In this document: positions 6,748-8,175 of the stretch, piece after piece
Position numbering within the stretch: the first letter of the stretch is position 1
Layout: the number at the start of each line of letters is the position of its first letter
Assembly: GCA_030596585.1 (NCBI GenBank)
Contig: JAUVJM010000060.1
Coordinates: 1 to 8,175, forward strand
From: a bacterium
Lineage (GTDB): Bacteria; NPL-UPA2; JAUVJM01
DNA length: 8,175 nt
Reading direction: 5' to 3'
The notes under the pieces: model-generated
The model's database searches: none
What the model saw: only the letters and a program-made list of their open reading frames with translations
What the model was told of the DNA's origin: nothing
Made by a program: the position numbers and the translations under genes

Positions 6748-6753
6748 AAGGTG
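6748..6753 (+). promoter_or_regulatory. Ribosome binding site (AAGGTG)
   Basis: AAGGTG pairs with the 16S rRNA tail and ends 4 nt before ATG 6758. This is the first possible start after the in-frame TAA at 6722-6724, so it fixes the start of the last gene upstream of the octamer arrays. Confidence 0.65.
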
Positions 6754-6757
6754 CGGA

Positions 6758-8175
6758 ATGACAAAAGCAAAAAGACAGACACAAAAGCACAAAGACACAG
6801 AGTTTGAGGTTAGGGGAATCAATTTTTTAACTCTATGCCTCTGTGCCTGTTTGCTTCTATGCCTGTTTGCCATTGATGTCCATGCACAGAATTTAATCTT
6901 CAACGGAGATTTTGAAAGGAAGACTTATGATGTGGAGGACTTCTTGGATGGAGTGGATAACAGAGGCAGGTTGAGGGTCTCCGGGTATTCTGCCCCTTTT
7001 GTTGTTGATATTAACGGAGATGGTAAAAAGGACATCGTCTGCGGGGATGAAAATTGGATGATATGGTATTATCTTAATTCAGGGACAAACAAAGCACCTG
7101 AGTTCGGGACAGGCAAGTTTGTAAAGGGGCGTTTTGACAGGAACCTGAAACCTGTTGTAGTTGACTGGGACGGAGACAAAAGAAAAGATGTAGTCTTCGG
7201 CTCAAGGGAGGGGATGGTCTGGTTTCTTCCGAGGAAATCCGGTACGTTTGAATTTGGAGAGCCAAAATTCATTGATTTTGGAAAGGGCAGGCTTGACATT
7301 GGTCAGTTCTCTGCTCCGGCAGTTGTTGATTGGGACGGAGACGGAAGGCTGGATTTAGTCCTTGGAGAGGGGACGTACTCGGCAAACAGTGTATATATTT
7401 ATCTAAATAAGGGAGACTCAAGCCTGAGATTTGATAAGAAGAGCAGAGCTTATCTTGCATACGGAGAGGGGAAAATGCATCTTACCCCGTCTGTTGTTGA
7501 TTGGGATAAGGACGGCGATATGGATTTGATCGTCGGCGACGGGAATGGCTGCGTTAACCTTTACCTGAACGAAGCGGGAAAAGGGAAAGTGAAAGTTCTG
7601 AAGTGTGCCGGCAGGTTGAAGTATAAAAGTGGTGAGGACATAGATATTGGCTCTATGAGCGCCCCCTGCGCGGTTGATTGGGATGAAGATGGTGACTGGG
7701 ACCTGATTTGTGGCAGTTCTTGCGGATTAATCTATCTGATACTAAACGAAGGTTCCATGAAAAGCCCGCAGTTTTCAAAGGCAGTTGCCCTGAAAGGGAA
7801 AAACGTCTTGAAGGGCAAGGCTGTGCCTGGATGGTCTCGCGATGCTGACAGAAAGGGCGCTTACAGCATGAGTATTGATAATGTGCCTCATGCGGGAGCC
7901 CAGTGCCTGAAGATTGCCTGTCGCGAGGGCTATGGCGGAAGTATTGTTGTAACTGGCAATGTCAGGCGGTTGTTGAAAAGAAGGCAGAAGTATAGATTAA
8001 CTTTTTTTGCAAAAGGAAAAGATCTTAGAGGTTTATGGGAAATATGGTATAACGAAACCAGGGAGAGGGCAGTAATTGATGGTGTGAGGACATATAGAGT
8101 TCTTGAGGGCGCGTGGAAGGCATCAAAAGATTTCAGTGTAGAGGGTTCATGGAGGAAGGTGTCGGGAACTTTCAA
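6758..8175 (+). CDS. Exported FG-GAP/VCBS repeat protein, 3' end cut by the window
   Basis: Open for 472 codons to the right edge with no stop. The signal peptide is unusual: a basic n-region (MTKAKRQTQKHKDTE), a hydrophobic core rich in Leu and Cys at about residues 26-38, and a likely cut after VHA (A43). NLIFNGDFE follows, a typical first strand of carbohydrate-binding-like (CBM4/9-type) domains. Five FG-GAP/VCBS blades carry Ca-binding-like loops beginning at D84, D136, D191, D248 and D307 (DINGDGKKD, DWDGDKRKD, DWDGDGRLD, DWDKDGDMD, DWDEDGDWD), spaced 52-59 residues. After about residue 345 comes a jelly-roll-like segment (VPGW, then GAQCLKI, then YRLTFFAKGK) that reads like the rest of the CBM. 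It is probably secreted or surface-exposed and binds glycans or protein. It lies 33 nt after the DUF4159 gene and may share its transcript. Whether it works with the ExbBD machine is unknown. Confidence 0.85.
   Translation, partial: MTKAKRQTQKHKDTEFEVRGINFLTLCLCACLLLCLFAIDVHAQNLIFNGDFERKTYDVEDFLDGVDNRGRLRVSGYSAPFVVDINGDGKKDIVCGDENWMIWYYLNSGTNKAPEFGTGKFVKGRFDRNLKPVVVDWDGDKRKDVVFGSREGMVWFLPRKSGTFEFGEPKFIDFGKGRLDIGQFSAPAVVDWDGDGRLDLVLGEGTYSANSVYIYLNKGDSSLRFDKKSRAYLAYGEGKMHLTPSVVDWDKDGDMDLIVGDGNGCVNLYLNEAGKGKVKVLKCAGRLKYKSGEDIDIGSMSAPCAVDWDEDGDWDLICGSSCGLIYLILNEGSMKSPQFSKAVALKGKNVLKGKAVPGWSRDADRKGAYSMSIDNVPHAGAQCLKIACREGYGGSIVVTGNVRRLLKRRQKYRLTFFAKGKDLRGLWEIWYNETRERAVIDGVRTYRVLEGAWKASKDFSVEGSWRKVSGTF
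6767..6802 (+). repeat. Octamer microarray, GCACAAAG type, forward
   Basis: Units GCAAAAAG (6767), then after a 4-nt slip ACACAAAA (6779), GCACAAAG (6787) and ACACAGAG (6795). It is the same unit as the array at 3063-3094. It encodes the basic n-region of the FG-GAP protein's signal peptide. Confidence 0.7.
6831..6870 (-). repeat. Octamer microarray, reverse complement of the GCACAAAG type
   Basis: Five period-8 units in perfect phase with plus-strand consensus CTNTRTGC or close to it; unit 2 is CTCTGTGC, the reverse complement of GCACAGAG. Units 3 and 5 are identical (CTGTTTGC). It encodes the hydrophobic core of the signal peptide and forms an inverted pair with 6767-6802 across a 28-nt spacer. 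Confidence 0.75.

Noticed and set aside
6725..6757. Terminator between the DUF4159 and FG-GAP genes
   Set aside because: There is no stable stem and no T-run, so read-through into the last gene is more likely.
15..6870. CRISPR array or transposon ends
   Set aside because: Units are 7-8 bp and directly adjacent, with no unique spacers, no transposase and no target-site duplication visible.

Overview
The window looks like bacterial chromosome from a diderm (Gram-negative-type) organism, probably an uncultivated lineage. The reasons are plus-strand genes packed almost end to end, Shine-Dalgarno (SD) motifs, several Sec signal peptides, and an ExbB/ExbD energising complex, which works between an inner membrane and a periplasm. 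The mix of TPR proteins, ExbB-ExbD-ExbD, DUF4159 and FG-GAP proteins recalls Planctomycetota, Omnitrophota and similar phyla. That placement is impression only, because no marker gene is present. No RNA gene, insertion sequence, CRISPR array or convincing terminator was found.

Layout, all on the plus strand: 1-196 leader without a supported gene; 197-3058 very large exported TPR protein; 3078-3959 second exported TPR protein with a small beta-rich N-terminal domain; 3956-4726 ExbB/TolQ-type proton channel subunit; 4726-5148 and 5150-5572 two different ExbD/TolR-type proteins; 5615-6724 a protein with a TonB-like membrane anchor joined to a DUF4159 domain; 6758 to the right edge an exported FG-GAP/VCBS repeat protein with a possible carbohydrate-binding-like domain, cut by the window. 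Gaps are -4 to +42 nt, so the set is probably one operon.

Working model (inference): ExbB plus two ExbD subunits form a proton-driven motor that acts on the TonB-like anchor of the DUF4159 protein. The two TPR proteins would be periplasmic scaffolds, in the way CpoB/YbgF accompanies Tol-Pal. The DUF4159 domain sits where the TonB or TolA C-terminal domain would be, so the machine may move or remodel something in the envelope other than a classical TonB-dependent receptor. The ExbB subunit has Lys189 where E. coli ExbB has Glu176.

The second notable thing is a set of short tandem repeats with periods of exactly 7 or 8 bp. They lie in the leader and at every junction where genes do not overlap or abut. 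Some appear to be translated. In the last gene, an octamer array on one strand followed by the same octamer family in reverse complement encodes first the basic, then the hydrophobic part of the signal peptide.
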